NCBI GenBank assembly: GCA_964535715.1
Contig: CAZHUO010000003.1
Location: 1-64,000 of the forward strand
Length of the DNA: 64,000 nt
From: CAZCCC01 sp964535715
GTDB taxonomy: Bacteria > Patescibacteriota > Patescibacteriia > Buchananbacterales > UBA6539
Direction of reading: 5' to 3'
Part shown: in pieces, positions 43,119 to 50,867 of the stretch
How positions within the stretch are numbered: the first letter of the stretch is position 1
Layout of the letters: the number at the start of each line of letters is the position of its first letter
Notes under the pieces: generated by a model
What the model was told of the DNA's origin: nothing
Databases searched by the model: none
What the model saw: only the letters and a program-made list of their open reading frames with translations
Made by a program: the position numbers and the translations under genes

Positions 43119-43588
43119 GCCATATAGATTGACTTTATTATTTATTCGATTTATAATTTTTAAACAAATAAACGCCACACCTAAGATTGTAGTTTCTAAC
43201 ATTATTTTAGGTGTGGCGGTAAATATTGCTAATTTAATCAAAGGGGCCTTGCCCCCTAGTTTAGCTTTGTAGATATTTCATTAAATAAAGTGGTTGTTAT
43301 ATCAAGAAAAAATCTAAATTGTTAACGTATAAATTCAAAATTTATTATCTTAATATTTACCATTGTTTAAGGGATCTCTCCCTTCAGTCGAGATGACCAA
43401 CGAGAATATGCCAAAATTCGAATTAGACAACAAATTAAAGCCCAAGGGTGACCCCGCCTCAAGCCCGAAATAGAAAATATCAGTTGATTAAAGTTTTCTC
43501 TCAAAATCGCCTTCGGCTTAATTAGTTGTAAATTAGGGTTTTTCTAGGGGCTTTGGGCGGGGCAAGTCAGCCAAATTAAAATATAACA
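43119..43588. other. Spacer with hairpins, no gene seen
   Basis: 470 bases before uvrB. Contains a perfect 12-bp-arm hairpin (43173-43218), a GGGGCCTTGCCCC hairpin near 43243, and GC-rich words (GACCCCGCCTCAAG, GGCGGGGC) in an AT-rich background. No supported ORF. No clear -35/-10 for uvrB. Confidence 0.6.
43173..43218. repeat. Perfect 12-bp-arm hairpin
   Basis: CGCCACACCTAA (43173-43184) and TTAGGTGTGGCG (43207-43218) with a 22-nt loop; not followed by a T run, so not a classical terminator. Confidence 0.8.
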
Positions 43589-45568
43589 ATGAACAAATTT
43601 CAATTACAAAGTAAATATCGGCCTAAAGGAGATCAAGTTAAGGCAATAAAACAACTGGTGGAGGGCTACAAAAAATATCAGCAGCAGACGCTTTTAGGCG
43701 TGACCGGTTCGGGCAAGACTTTTAGCATTGCCAATGTTATTTCGCAGGTGCAGAAACCGACTTTGGTGCTGTCACATAACAAAACTTTGGCTGCCCAGCT
43801 CTACCAAGAATTTCAAACATTTTTTCCGAAAAATCGGGTTTGTTATTTTGTTTCCTATTATGATTATTACCAGCCGGAAAGCTATTTGCCGATTTCCGAT
43901 ACCTATATTGAAAAAGACGCTACAATCAATGAAACCATTGAGCGCTTGCGTTTGGAAGCAGCCACGTCACTTTTGGCCAGGTCGGATGTCATTATTGTGG
44001 CTTCGGTTTCCTGTATCTATGCTTTTGGCCAGCCGGCTGATTTTGAAGGTGAAAGCTTTCATCTGACAGTTGGTCAGAAATTAGATAAGCGCGATTTGTT
44101 AGCGGCATTAATAAAAATTCAGTATGAAAGAAATGAAACAGATTTAAGATTCGGCCGTTTTCGGGTCCGCGGCGATAGTATTGATATAATTCAAGGATCG
44201 GCCAACAGTAATATTGTCAGAATCCAGCTTTTTAATGATGTAATTGAAGCGATTTCCGATGTTGATAAAATGACCGGAAAAAAAATCAATGACCTGCGGG
44301 ATGTTTTTATTTATCCGGCAAAGCCCTTTGTGGTGCCAGAAAATAGGCTTAAGCCAGCAATGGAATCTATTCGACAGGAACTTGAAAAGCGCCTGCCGGA
44401 ACTTGACACAATCGAGGCATACCGTCTTAAACAAAGGACTAATTATGATTTGGAAATGCTAGAACAGCTTGGCTACTGCAAAGGCATGGAAAATTATTCT
44501 AGGCATTTTGACAACCGCAAACCAGGCCAGCCGCCGTTTACTTTGATTGATTTTTTCGAATATGCGGCCAAAGATTGGCTTTTGGTAATTGATGAAAGCC
44601 ACCAGTCAATTCCGCAAATCGGCGGAATGTATCATGGGGACTTCGCCAGAAAAAAAAATCTGATTGACTACGGCTTTCGCCTGCCCAGTGCTTATGATAA
44701 CCGCCCATTGAAGTTTAAGGAATTTGAAAAATATCTTAAGCATGTAATCTATACTTCGGCCACACCGGGTGAATATGAATTAGTCCAAAGCGGCCAGGTG
44801 GTTGAACAAATAATCAGGCCAACCGGCTTAATTGATCCGCCGATTGAAGTTCGGCCGGTAACTGGCCAGGTTCCGGATTTGATTTCAGAAATTAAAAAAG
44901 TCACCAAAAACGGTTATCGCGTCTTGGTAACAACTTTGACAAAGCGGATGGCTGAAGATTTGGCAACTTATCTGGTTGATGAGGGTATTAAATCGGTATA
45001 TCTGCATTCGGAAATTGAAACTTTGGTCAGGATAAAGATTATAAATGAATTGCGAACAGGCAAATATGATGTTTTAGTCGGCATTAACTTGCTTAGAGAA
45101 GGCCTGGATTTGCCGGAAGTGGCTTTAGTGGCGATTTTGGATGCCGATAAAGAAGGTTTTTTGAGAAACACTAAAAGTTTGATTCAGACAGCCGGCCGCG
45201 CGGCTCGCAATGTCAATTCAAAAGTTATCATGTATGCCGACAGGATTACCGGTTCAATTAAAGAAGCAATTAGTGAAACTAATCGCCGGCGGAAAATTCA
45301 AACTGCTTACAATAAAAAGCATGGCATTACCCCGAAAAGCATTATTAAAGCAATCACCCAGGAAGAAACAGTAATTGAGCCGGGTGAAAAAGGCTTAGAG
45401 TTTAATGTTGATAAATTAATTATTGATTTAGAGGGACAAATGAGATTGGCGGCAGAAGAGCTAAATTTTGAAAAAGCAATTGAATTGCGCGATAAAATTG
45501 AAAAACTTAAGGAAAGCTTTAATGAAGATGCAATACCGTATAGAAAAAGAACCAGGAAGAACAGTTAG
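43589..45568 (+). CDS. uvrB: UvrABC system protein B
   Basis: A 659-residue UvrB: Walker A LGVTGSGKTF (about 37-46), the beta-hairpin region YYDYYQPESYLP, helicase motifs such as VIDESHQS, TSATP and QTAGRAARN, and the C-terminal UVR domain (EELNFEKAIELRDKIEKL). Nucleotide excision repair DNA-loading helicase. Near the normal length (about 670). The three uvr genes are on one strand within 9 kb, with no clear operon. Confidence 0.97.
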   Translation: MNKFQLQSKYRPKGDQVKAIKQLVEGYKKYQQQTLLGVTGSGKTFSIANVISQVQKPTLVLSHNKTLAAQLYQEFQTFFPKNRVCYFVSYYDYYQPESYLPISDTYIEKDATINETIERLRLEAATSLLARSDVIIVASVSCIYAFGQPADFEGESFHLTVGQKLDKRDLLAALIKIQYERNETDLRFGRFRVRGDSIDIIQGSANSNIVRIQLFNDVIEAISDVDKMTGKKINDLRDVFIYPAKPFVVPENRLKPAMESIRQELEKRLPELDTIEAYRLKQRTNYDLEMLEQLGYCKGMENYSRHFDNRKPGQPPFTLIDFFEYAAKDWLLVIDESHQSIPQIGGMYHGDFARKKNLIDYGFRLPSAYDNRPLKFKEFEKYLKHVIYTSATPGEYELVQSGQVVEQIIRPTGLIDPPIEVRPVTGQVPDLISEIKKVTKNGYRVLVTTLTKRMAEDLATYLVDEGIKSVYLHSEIETLVRIKIINELRTGKYDVLVGINLLREGLDLPEVALVAILDADKEGFLRNTKSLIQTAGRAARNVNSKVIMYADRITGSIKEAISETNRRRKIQTAYNKKHGITPKSIIKAITQEETVIEPGEKGLEFNVDKLIIDLEGQMRLAAEELNFEKAIELRDKIEKLKESFNEDAIPYRKRTRKNS

Positions 45569-45655
45569 TGCGGAGTAAAACTATTAAATAAATTTTCAAT
45601 TCTTAATTTACAATTAATTTTTTTATATTTAAATAATATAAATTGAATCTGTGCT

Positions 45656-45710
45656 AAAGGCGCATCTACTGTACATCTCCGCCATAGGTGGACAAGCGCC
45701 TCTGGCGGAA
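45656..45710. repeat. Dispersed palindromic repeat, third copy
   Basis: AAAGGCGCATCTACTGTACA, then CTCCGCCATAGGTGGACAAG and CGCCTCTGGCGGAA, matching the cores at 15937-15986 and 16053-16090. Arms GGCGC/GCGCC and TCCGCCA/TGGCGGA alternate as A-B-A'-B'. Confidence 0.75.
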
Positions 45711-45746
45711 AAATTCGAATTTTAAAATTCAAAATTATAAATAATT

Positions 45747-48572
45747 ATGTCTAACAAATTTATCACAATCCGCGGAGCCCGCGAACACAACTTAAAAAAC
45801 ATTAACGTTGATATTCCGATTGATAAGCTGACCGTAATTACCGGCTTGTCCGGCTCGGGAAAATCAACGCTGGCTTTTGATACCATTTATGCCGAGGGTC
45901 AGCGCCGGTATGTTGAAAGTTTATCCGCTTATGCGCGGCAATTTTTGGGTTTAATGAATAAGCCGGATGTTGATAAAATCACCGGACTATCGCCGGCAAT
46001 TTCCATTGAACAGAAATCAATTTCCAAAAATCCCCGGTCAACTGTCGGAACGATTACTGAAATTGCTGATTATTTACGTTTACTTTATGCCAGAATAGGA
46101 ATTCCACATTGTCCAAATTGTGGTAAACGGATTATGTCGCAATCGGTTGAAATGATTACCGAAACATTACTTAAAGAAAAAAATGGCACTAAAATTCAAA
46201 TTTTAGCTCCAATCATTCGTAGTAAAAAGGGAACCTATGAAAAACTTTTTATGGAATTAGAGAAGAAAGGTTATATTAGAATCAGACTAAACGGCGAAAT
46301 AAAGGATTTGGCTGATTTTGAAAATTTCAAGTTAAACAAGCAGACAAAACATAATATTGAAATAGTCATTGACCGGTTGGTTATTAAAAAAGGCGTTGAA
46401 AGCCGGCTTAATGAAGCGATTGAAACCGCTTTAGGCGAAGCTGAGGGATTGGTTTTGGCAATAATCGAAAAAAACGAACGGCTATTTTCTCAAGCCAATG
46501 CTTGTGCTGACTGTGGTATTTCAGTCGGCGAACTGCAGCCCAGGATGTTTTCTTTTAATTCGCCGTTTGGCGCTTGCCCAAATTGCCATGGTTTAGGTTA
46601 TTTACAACAGGTTGATGCTGATTTAATCATTCCAGATAAAAATATATCTTTAGCCCAAGGCGCGGTAAAACCATGGAAAGCACACGGCGAAGGCTGGCGA
46701 AACCAGCAACTGGACGGCTTGGCAAAGTATTACCATTTTGACCTTTGGACTCCTTGGAAAAATTTACCTAAAAAAGTTCAAGATATTGTATTATTTGGCA
46801 GTAAAGATGAAATAAAATTTGACGTAAAATCATGGGAAGGCCAAATGAGTCATAGTTGGACCGGCAGTTTTGAAGGCATAATCCCGCAAATTGAAAGACT
46901 ATATAAGCAAACCGAATCGGAATGGCGCAGGCAGGAAATGGAAAAATTTATGCGTTTAGGTGATTGTCCTAATTGTGGCGGCAAGCGGCTTAAACCCGAA
47001 GTTTTGGCAGTTACGATTAACAATAAAAACATTTGGGAAGCAACGGAATTTTCGATTGAAAGAGCTTTGGAATTTTTCAGCAATTTGCAGTTGACTAAGC
47101 AGGAAACCGAAGTTGCCCGCTTAATTCTAAAAGAAATTGAAAATCGGTTGAAATTTTTGATTAATGTAGGCTTAAACTATTTGACTCTGTCTCGCGCCGC
47201 CCAGACGCTTTCCGGCGGGGAGGCTCAACGGATTAGATTAGCCACCCAAATCGGTTCGGAACTGCGCGGAGTTTTGTATATACTAGACGAGCCGTCAATT
47301 GGCTTGCACCAACGAGACAACGAAAAACTGATTTCGACTTTAAGAAATTTAAGAGATTTGGGCAATACGGTTATTGTGGTTGAGCATGATTCAGAAACAA
47401 TTTTAACAGCTGACCATGTTATTGATCTGGGGCCGGGTGCGGGCATCCATGGCGGTGAAATTGTCTGTTTTGGCACGCCACAGCAAATAAAAAAATGTCC
47501 ATATTCGCTTACCGGTCAATACTTGGTCGGCAAGCTGTCAATTAATATTCCGGCTAAGCGGCGCAAGGCTTTTGATTTTTTGGAAATTTTCGGCGCTCAG
47601 CAGAATAATTTGAAAAATATTGACGTAAAAATTCCGCTTAAAGTCTTTACCTGCGTCACCGGCGTTTCGGGTTCGGGAAAAAGCAGTCTGGTTAATGATA
47701 TTTTGTATAAAGCTTTATATAAAATATTTTTGGCATCAACGGAAAAACCTGGTAAGTATAAGAACATGAAAGGCTATGGCTTATTAGATAAAGCGGTTAT
47801 CGTTGATCAGTCGCCGATTGGCCGAACGCCCCGAAGCAACCCGGCAACATATATCGGAGTTTTCACTTATATCAGAGAATTATTTACAATGACCAAAGAA
47901 GCCAAAGCCAAAGGCTATAAATCCGGCCGGTTCAGCTTTAATGTCTCCGGCGGCCGTTGCGAAGAATGCGAAGGCGATGGGGTAAAGAAAATCGAAATGC
48001 ATTTTCTGCCGGACGTTTATATTGAATGTGAGAAATGCAAGGGTCGGCGCTATAATCAGGAAACTTTGGCGATCAAATACAAAAATAAAAATATTGCCGA
48101 TATTTTGAATATGACTGTTGAAGAAGCACTTAATTTTTTTGAAAATATTCCGCGGGTAAAAAGCAAGCTTCAGACTTTATATGATGTCGGTTTGGGTTAT
48201 ATTACTTTAGGTCAGAGTGCCACGACATTATCGGGTGGGGAAGCCCAGCGCATAAAACTTACATCTGAACTATCCCGCAAAGGCGGCAATACAATGTACA
48301 TTTTGGATGAGCCGACAACCGGTTTGCATTTTGCCGATGTAAAAAAATTGCTGGAAGTTTTAAATCGTTTAGTTGATAAGGGTAATTCGGTTTTGGTCAT
48401 CGAACATAATTTAGACGTGATTAAATCGGCTGATTGGGTGATTGATTTGGGACCTGAAGGCGGGGATAAGGGCGGGAGGATTATTGCCGAAGGCACGCCC
48501 GAGAAAATTGCCAAATGCGCGAAGTGGAGCTATACCGGGAAGTATCTCCGGGAAGTTTTAGGTAGTAGGTAG
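45747..48572 (+). CDS. uvrA: UvrABC system protein A
   Basis: A 941-residue UvrA with two ABC ATPase modules: Walker A GLSGSGKSTLAFDTI and GVSGSGKSSLVNDIL, two LSGGEAQRI signatures, and zinc modules (CPNCGKR, CGISVG and CEECEGDG, CEKCKGRRY). Damage-recognition ATPase of nucleotide excision repair. Complete length. Terminal residues YTGKYLREVLG are typical. Confidence 0.97.
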   Translation: MSNKFITIRGAREHNLKNINVDIPIDKLTVITGLSGSGKSTLAFDTIYAEGQRRYVESLSAYARQFLGLMNKPDVDKITGLSPAISIEQKSISKNPRSTVGTITEIADYLRLLYARIGIPHCPNCGKRIMSQSVEMITETLLKEKNGTKIQILAPIIRSKKGTYEKLFMELEKKGYIRIRLNGEIKDLADFENFKLNKQTKHNIEIVIDRLVIKKGVESRLNEAIETALGEAEGLVLAIIEKNERLFSQANACADCGISVGELQPRMFSFNSPFGACPNCHGLGYLQQVDADLIIPDKNISLAQGAVKPWKAHGEGWRNQQLDGLAKYYHFDLWTPWKNLPKKVQDIVLFGSKDEIKFDVKSWEGQMSHSWTGSFEGIIPQIERLYKQTESEWRRQEMEKFMRLGDCPNCGGKRLKPEVLAVTINNKNIWEATEFSIERALEFFSNLQLTKQETEVARLILKEIENRLKFLINVGLNYLTLSRAAQTLSGGEAQRIRLATQIGSELRGVLYILDEPSIGLHQRDNEKLISTLRNLRDLGNTVIVVEHDSETILTADHVIDLGPGAGIHGGEIVCFGTPQQIKKCPYSLTGQYLVGKLSINIPAKRRKAFDFLEIFGAQQNNLKNIDVKIPLKVFTCVTGVSGSGKSSLVNDILYKALYKIFLASTEKPGKYKNMKGYGLLDKAVIVDQSPIGRTPRSNPATYIGVFTYIRELFTMTKEAKAKGYKSGRFSFNVSGGRCEECEGDGVKKIEMHFLPDVYIECEKCKGRRYNQETLAIKYKNKNIADILNMTVEEALNFFENIPRVKSKLQTLYDVGLGYITLGQSATTLSGGEAQRIKLTSELSRKGGNTMYILDEPTTGLHFADVKKLLEVLNRLVDKGNSVLVIEHNLDVIKSADWVIDLGPEGGDKGGRIIAEGTPEKIAKCAKWSYTGKYLREVLGSR

Positions 48573-48579
48573 TTGGTAG

Positions 48580-48760
48580 TGGTTAGGCGCTAGGCTTTAT
48601 GTTTTAAAAACCTGTAAAGGCGAGTAAGTCTGGGTAGTAAATTAAAAGTAAATTAAGGAGAAAAGTAAATTAAGCTTGCTTTTAGTTTACTTTTATTTAC
48701 TTTTTACTCGCTTCTATACGCTTTTTAAATTCGCTTCTAATTTACTTTAAATAACTTTAT
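48580..48760. repeat. Low-complexity repeated words with inverted copies
   Basis: GTAGTAGGTAGTTGGTAGTG, then AGTAAATTAAAAGTAAATTA words and inverted forms TTTAGTTTACTTTTATTTAC, TACTCGCTTC and TTCGCTTCTAATTTAC. No gene. Confidence 0.55.
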
Positions 48761-48761
48761 T

Positions 48762-48790
48762 AAAAAAAGAGACGGCGTTTAAGTCGTCTC
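48762..48790 (-). terminator. Intrinsic terminator of the 35-residue minus gene
   Basis: On the minus strand GAGACG/CGTCTC stem with inner bases, followed by TCTTTTTTTA. Supports a transcript running right to left. Confidence 0.75.
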
Positions 48791-48886
48791 GAATTCTTGT
48801 CGAATAACCAATTCGGTTATCCTTCTGAAATGCGGTTCTGTCTCTATTGGCCAATAAATAGGTTTAAAATAATATTCCCATTGTGG

Positions 48887-48994
48887 TCAGGAAATGCCTT
48901 TTGTCTGAAGCCGAAACCGCCGGCGGCTTTTTTTTTCCACCATATCAAGCGGCTCGTGGTCGCCAAGGGAGACCAGTCTTCGGTTTCTTTTCAT
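48887..48994 (-). CDS. Small 35-residue basic protein
   Basis: ATG at 48994 after a consensus AGGAGG (49008-49003 on the plus strand, as CCTCCT) with 8 nt spacing; TGA at 48889-48887. The product starts MKRNRRLVSLGDHEPLD, is rich in Arg/Lys (VEKKSRRRFRLQTKG) and has no known domain. The strong ribosome binding site and the downstream terminator argue for a real gene. About 90 bases of structured 3' untranslated DNA (ATAACC/GGTTAT hairpin) lie before the terminator. Confidence 0.5.
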   Translation of the reverse strand: MKRNRRLVSLGDHEPLDMVEKKSRRRFRLQTKGIS

Positions 48995-49075
48995 GTTTAT
49001 TTCCTCCTATTTGTTGTGTTATTTTAACCGGAACAAGGAATGCTAGCATTTTTTAGGCATATTCCTCTCCCTCTG

Positions 49076-49299
49076 GTCATTTCGACCGAGTATTCATATA
49101 TCTTGTCACTCTGAACTTGCCTGCCCGCCGAAACGAAATGAAGGCGGGTTTCAGAGTCTCAAGACTTCCCTAGATCCTGAACCAAGTTCAGGATGACAAA
49201 AATGACAAGTACTGTAAGCTCAGATGAACGGCGACGGAACAAATAATTTGCATGAGCGTATTCGTAGTACGCCATGAAAGGCTCCGGAACATAAAAAAA
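49076..49299 (-). repeat. Inverted copy 1 of a ~224-bp terminator-adjacent repeat
   Basis: Nearly the reverse complement of 61665-61888. The central part (GTCACTCTGAACTTGCCTGC to CAAGTTCAGGATGACA) is about 95% identical; the outer part, up to GGAACATAAAAAAA, is about 65% identical. It lies directly after the terminator of the metallophosphoesterase gene. Confidence 0.85.
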
Positions 49300-49321
49300 C
49301 CGCTTAGCATTTGCTAAGCGG
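49293..49321 (-). terminator. Intrinsic terminator of the metallophosphoesterase gene
   Basis: Minus strand: CCGCTTAGCA/TGCTAAGCGG 10-bp stem, 2-nt-scale loop, then TTTTTTT. Similar in sequence to the terminator after pgk. Confidence 0.88.
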
Positions 49322-49336
49322 GCTGTTTCAAAAAAA

Positions 49337-50464
49337 TTATTCTGCATACGGCAGGCATGGTCCTGGCCGCGGAACAGTGCCAAAAGTAATCGCACGGCGC
49401 GGCAGTTCAATAATACAATAGGATCGGCTACTAATTACGTCGCCTGGATCGATAAAATACAGGCGCTCATTTTTTTCAAAGACCGTACGATAACTTCCGC
49501 CAAATAGGACAAACTTAACTTCCCTATGATTGGCCAGAAATTTCATAGACCAGCTGTCCAGATCAAACATGCTGTCTCCAAAGATTTCCTGGCAAAGATT
49601 AGAACCAACAAAAAATTGATAGTGGCCGAATTGCATAATAGGGTTTTCTTCATTTAGAACTATCCAATTTTTGTTTTCGCCAAGTATCTTTTTGCAATCA
49701 AATTCCATAACAGAATCAAGCCAGCAATGGACCGTGAAATCAGCAAGATCCTTCCGGCAGACATCTTCTTTTTGGATATTGCAGCAAATAACCAAGTCAG
49801 TTACTCCTTCAGCCTTCATGATCTCGATTAGGCTGGGCCAATAGGTTTTGTCTTTTTTAGAGATATGATCCGTATCAGCAATAACACAGATTTTGATAAT
49901 ATCTTTTTGGAGAATCGGTTCCATTGGCAAACGGGTAAAGGTTATTAAACCGGAATCCGGATCAAGCAAAGTATACTCATATTTCTCTTCCACATAGCCG
50001 GGATTAATCAAGCTAATAACCGGATCTCTTAAGAAATATTGAAAATGGCTATGCCCGCAAAAGACATATCGAATGCCGTCATTTTCCATGCGAATCTCTT
50101 CGATTTTTTGCCTTACTTTATCGGTTGATTTGGTCAAACATTCCCAGCCAATCATATGACCAAGATAAATATCATGGACATAGACTTTTACAATTCTTTC
50201 GCCCCGTCTAGTAATTTGCCAATTATAAGGACGTCTATTCAAATCAAATTTGCCATCAAAGTCACTGGGAATAAATGCTACAGCCACTGGCAAATCCAAG
50301 AACGTTTCTGAATTAAAATGTCTTGGATCAAGGTCGCCGGTATGAATTACCTGGGTGATTCCATGATTTTTCATTTCATATTCAGTGATTATTCTTTGGG
50401 CGCCAAAAGAATCCTTGTGGGAATCTCCAATAACAAGCCATGTTTGTTTAGTTTTTTTAGTCAT
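49337..50464 (-). CDS. Tandem metallophosphoesterase, second half degenerate
   Basis: A 375-residue protein. Half 1 (1-175) has the YfcE/MJ0936-like set: GDSH (Asp14, His16), HTGDLD (about 41-46), HDIYLGHM and CGHSHF (136-141), INPGYV. The usual GNHD is replaced by PSDFD. Half 2 (about 185-375) repeats the fold plan (CVIADTDH, VICCNIQKED, LFGGSYRTVFEK, FIDPGDV) but has lost the GHTH and GNHD metal ligands. Likely a phosphodiesterase or nuclease-like enzyme with an inert or regulatory second half. Starts with AGGAGG and has a sigma-70-type promoter. Confidence 0.82.
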   Translation of the reverse strand: MTKKTKQTWLVIGDSHKDSFGAQRIITEYEMKNHGITQVIHTGDLDPRHFNSETFLDLPVAVAFIPSDFDGKFDLNRRPYNWQITRRGERIVKVYVHDIYLGHMIGWECLTKSTDKVRQKIEEIRMENDGIRYVFCGHSHFQYFLRDPVISLINPGYVEEKYEYTLLDPDSGLITFTRLPMEPILQKDIIKICVIADTDHISKKDKTYWPSLIEIMKAEGVTDLVICCNIQKEDVCRKDLADFTVHCWLDSVMEFDCKKILGENKNWIVLNEENPIMQFGHYQFFVGSNLCQEIFGDSMFDLDSWSMKFLANHREVKFVLFGGSYRTVFEKNERLYFIDPGDVISSRSYCIIELPRRAITFGTVPRPGPCLPYAE

Positions 50465-50530
50465 ATAACCTCCTGTTTCTGTTTTTGACCGTTAAAAAGC
50501 TGACATATTTATAAAAAGAACCAATACTTA

Positions 50531-50559
50531 AACATAGTGCTATTGGCTAAATTTGTCAA
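50531..50559 (-). promoter_or_regulatory. Sigma-70-type promoter of the metallophosphoesterase
   Basis: Minus strand: TTGACA (50559-50554), 17-nt spacer, TATGTT (50536-50531). Confidence 0.78.
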
Positions 50560-50572
50560 ATCCTAATATAAT

Positions 50573-50599
50573 AAAAAAAGATGAGCTTTTATACTCATC
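50573..50599 (-). terminator. Terminator downstream of the small broken membrane gene
   Basis: Minus strand GATGAG/CTCATC stem, 8-nt loop, then TTTTTTTAT. Overlaps the TGA of the pseudogene. Confidence 0.65.
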
Positions 50600-50786
50600 A
50601 ATCATTTGAAGAAAGATCATCAGCTGTTTGTTTGGACAAAAAATTTTTCAATTTTTGGATAATTATTATCCCAATCCAAATCGCTGCTGCGCCGAAAAAT
50701 CCCACATGCTGGTTTCCCTCGCTATCTAAAAGAAGAAAGCCAATTGTAACAAATATTATTTAGCCAAACATACTAAATACTTTCAT
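50598..50786 (-). pseudogene. Small two-helix membrane protein with in-frame TAA
   Basis: From ATG (50786) the reading frame is MKVFSMFG, then TAA at 50762-50760, then in the same frame a clearly hydrophobic protein, IIFVTIGFLLLDSEGNQHVG, AAAIWIGIIIIQKL and a polar tail to TGA at 50600-50598. This gives a 62-codon small membrane protein broken once. A TATAAT lies upstream on the minus strand near 50838 and a terminator follows, so the transcription unit is real. A shorter restart from GTG (HVGFFG) is possible. Sequencing error cannot be excluded. Confidence 0.4.
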
Positions 50787-50867
50787 TGCTACTTTTCTCT
50801 ATTGGTTAAATTTACATTATTATTTAAGTCTTTATATTATAAATTGTTAAGTATATTAGAGTAAATT

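Noticed and set aside
48797..49027. 76-residue plus-strand ORF
   Set aside because: It lies opposite the small minus gene that has AGGAGG and a terminator; the plus product has no motif and no start signal.
49076..49299. Integron attC site as explanation of the terminator-adjacent palindrome
   Set aside because: No attC core motifs (GTTRRRY/RYYYAAC pairs) and no integrase or cassette array in the window.
50581..50763. 60-residue plus-strand ORF
   Set aside because: It is the antisense of the broken minus-strand membrane protein, which has the promoter and terminator.
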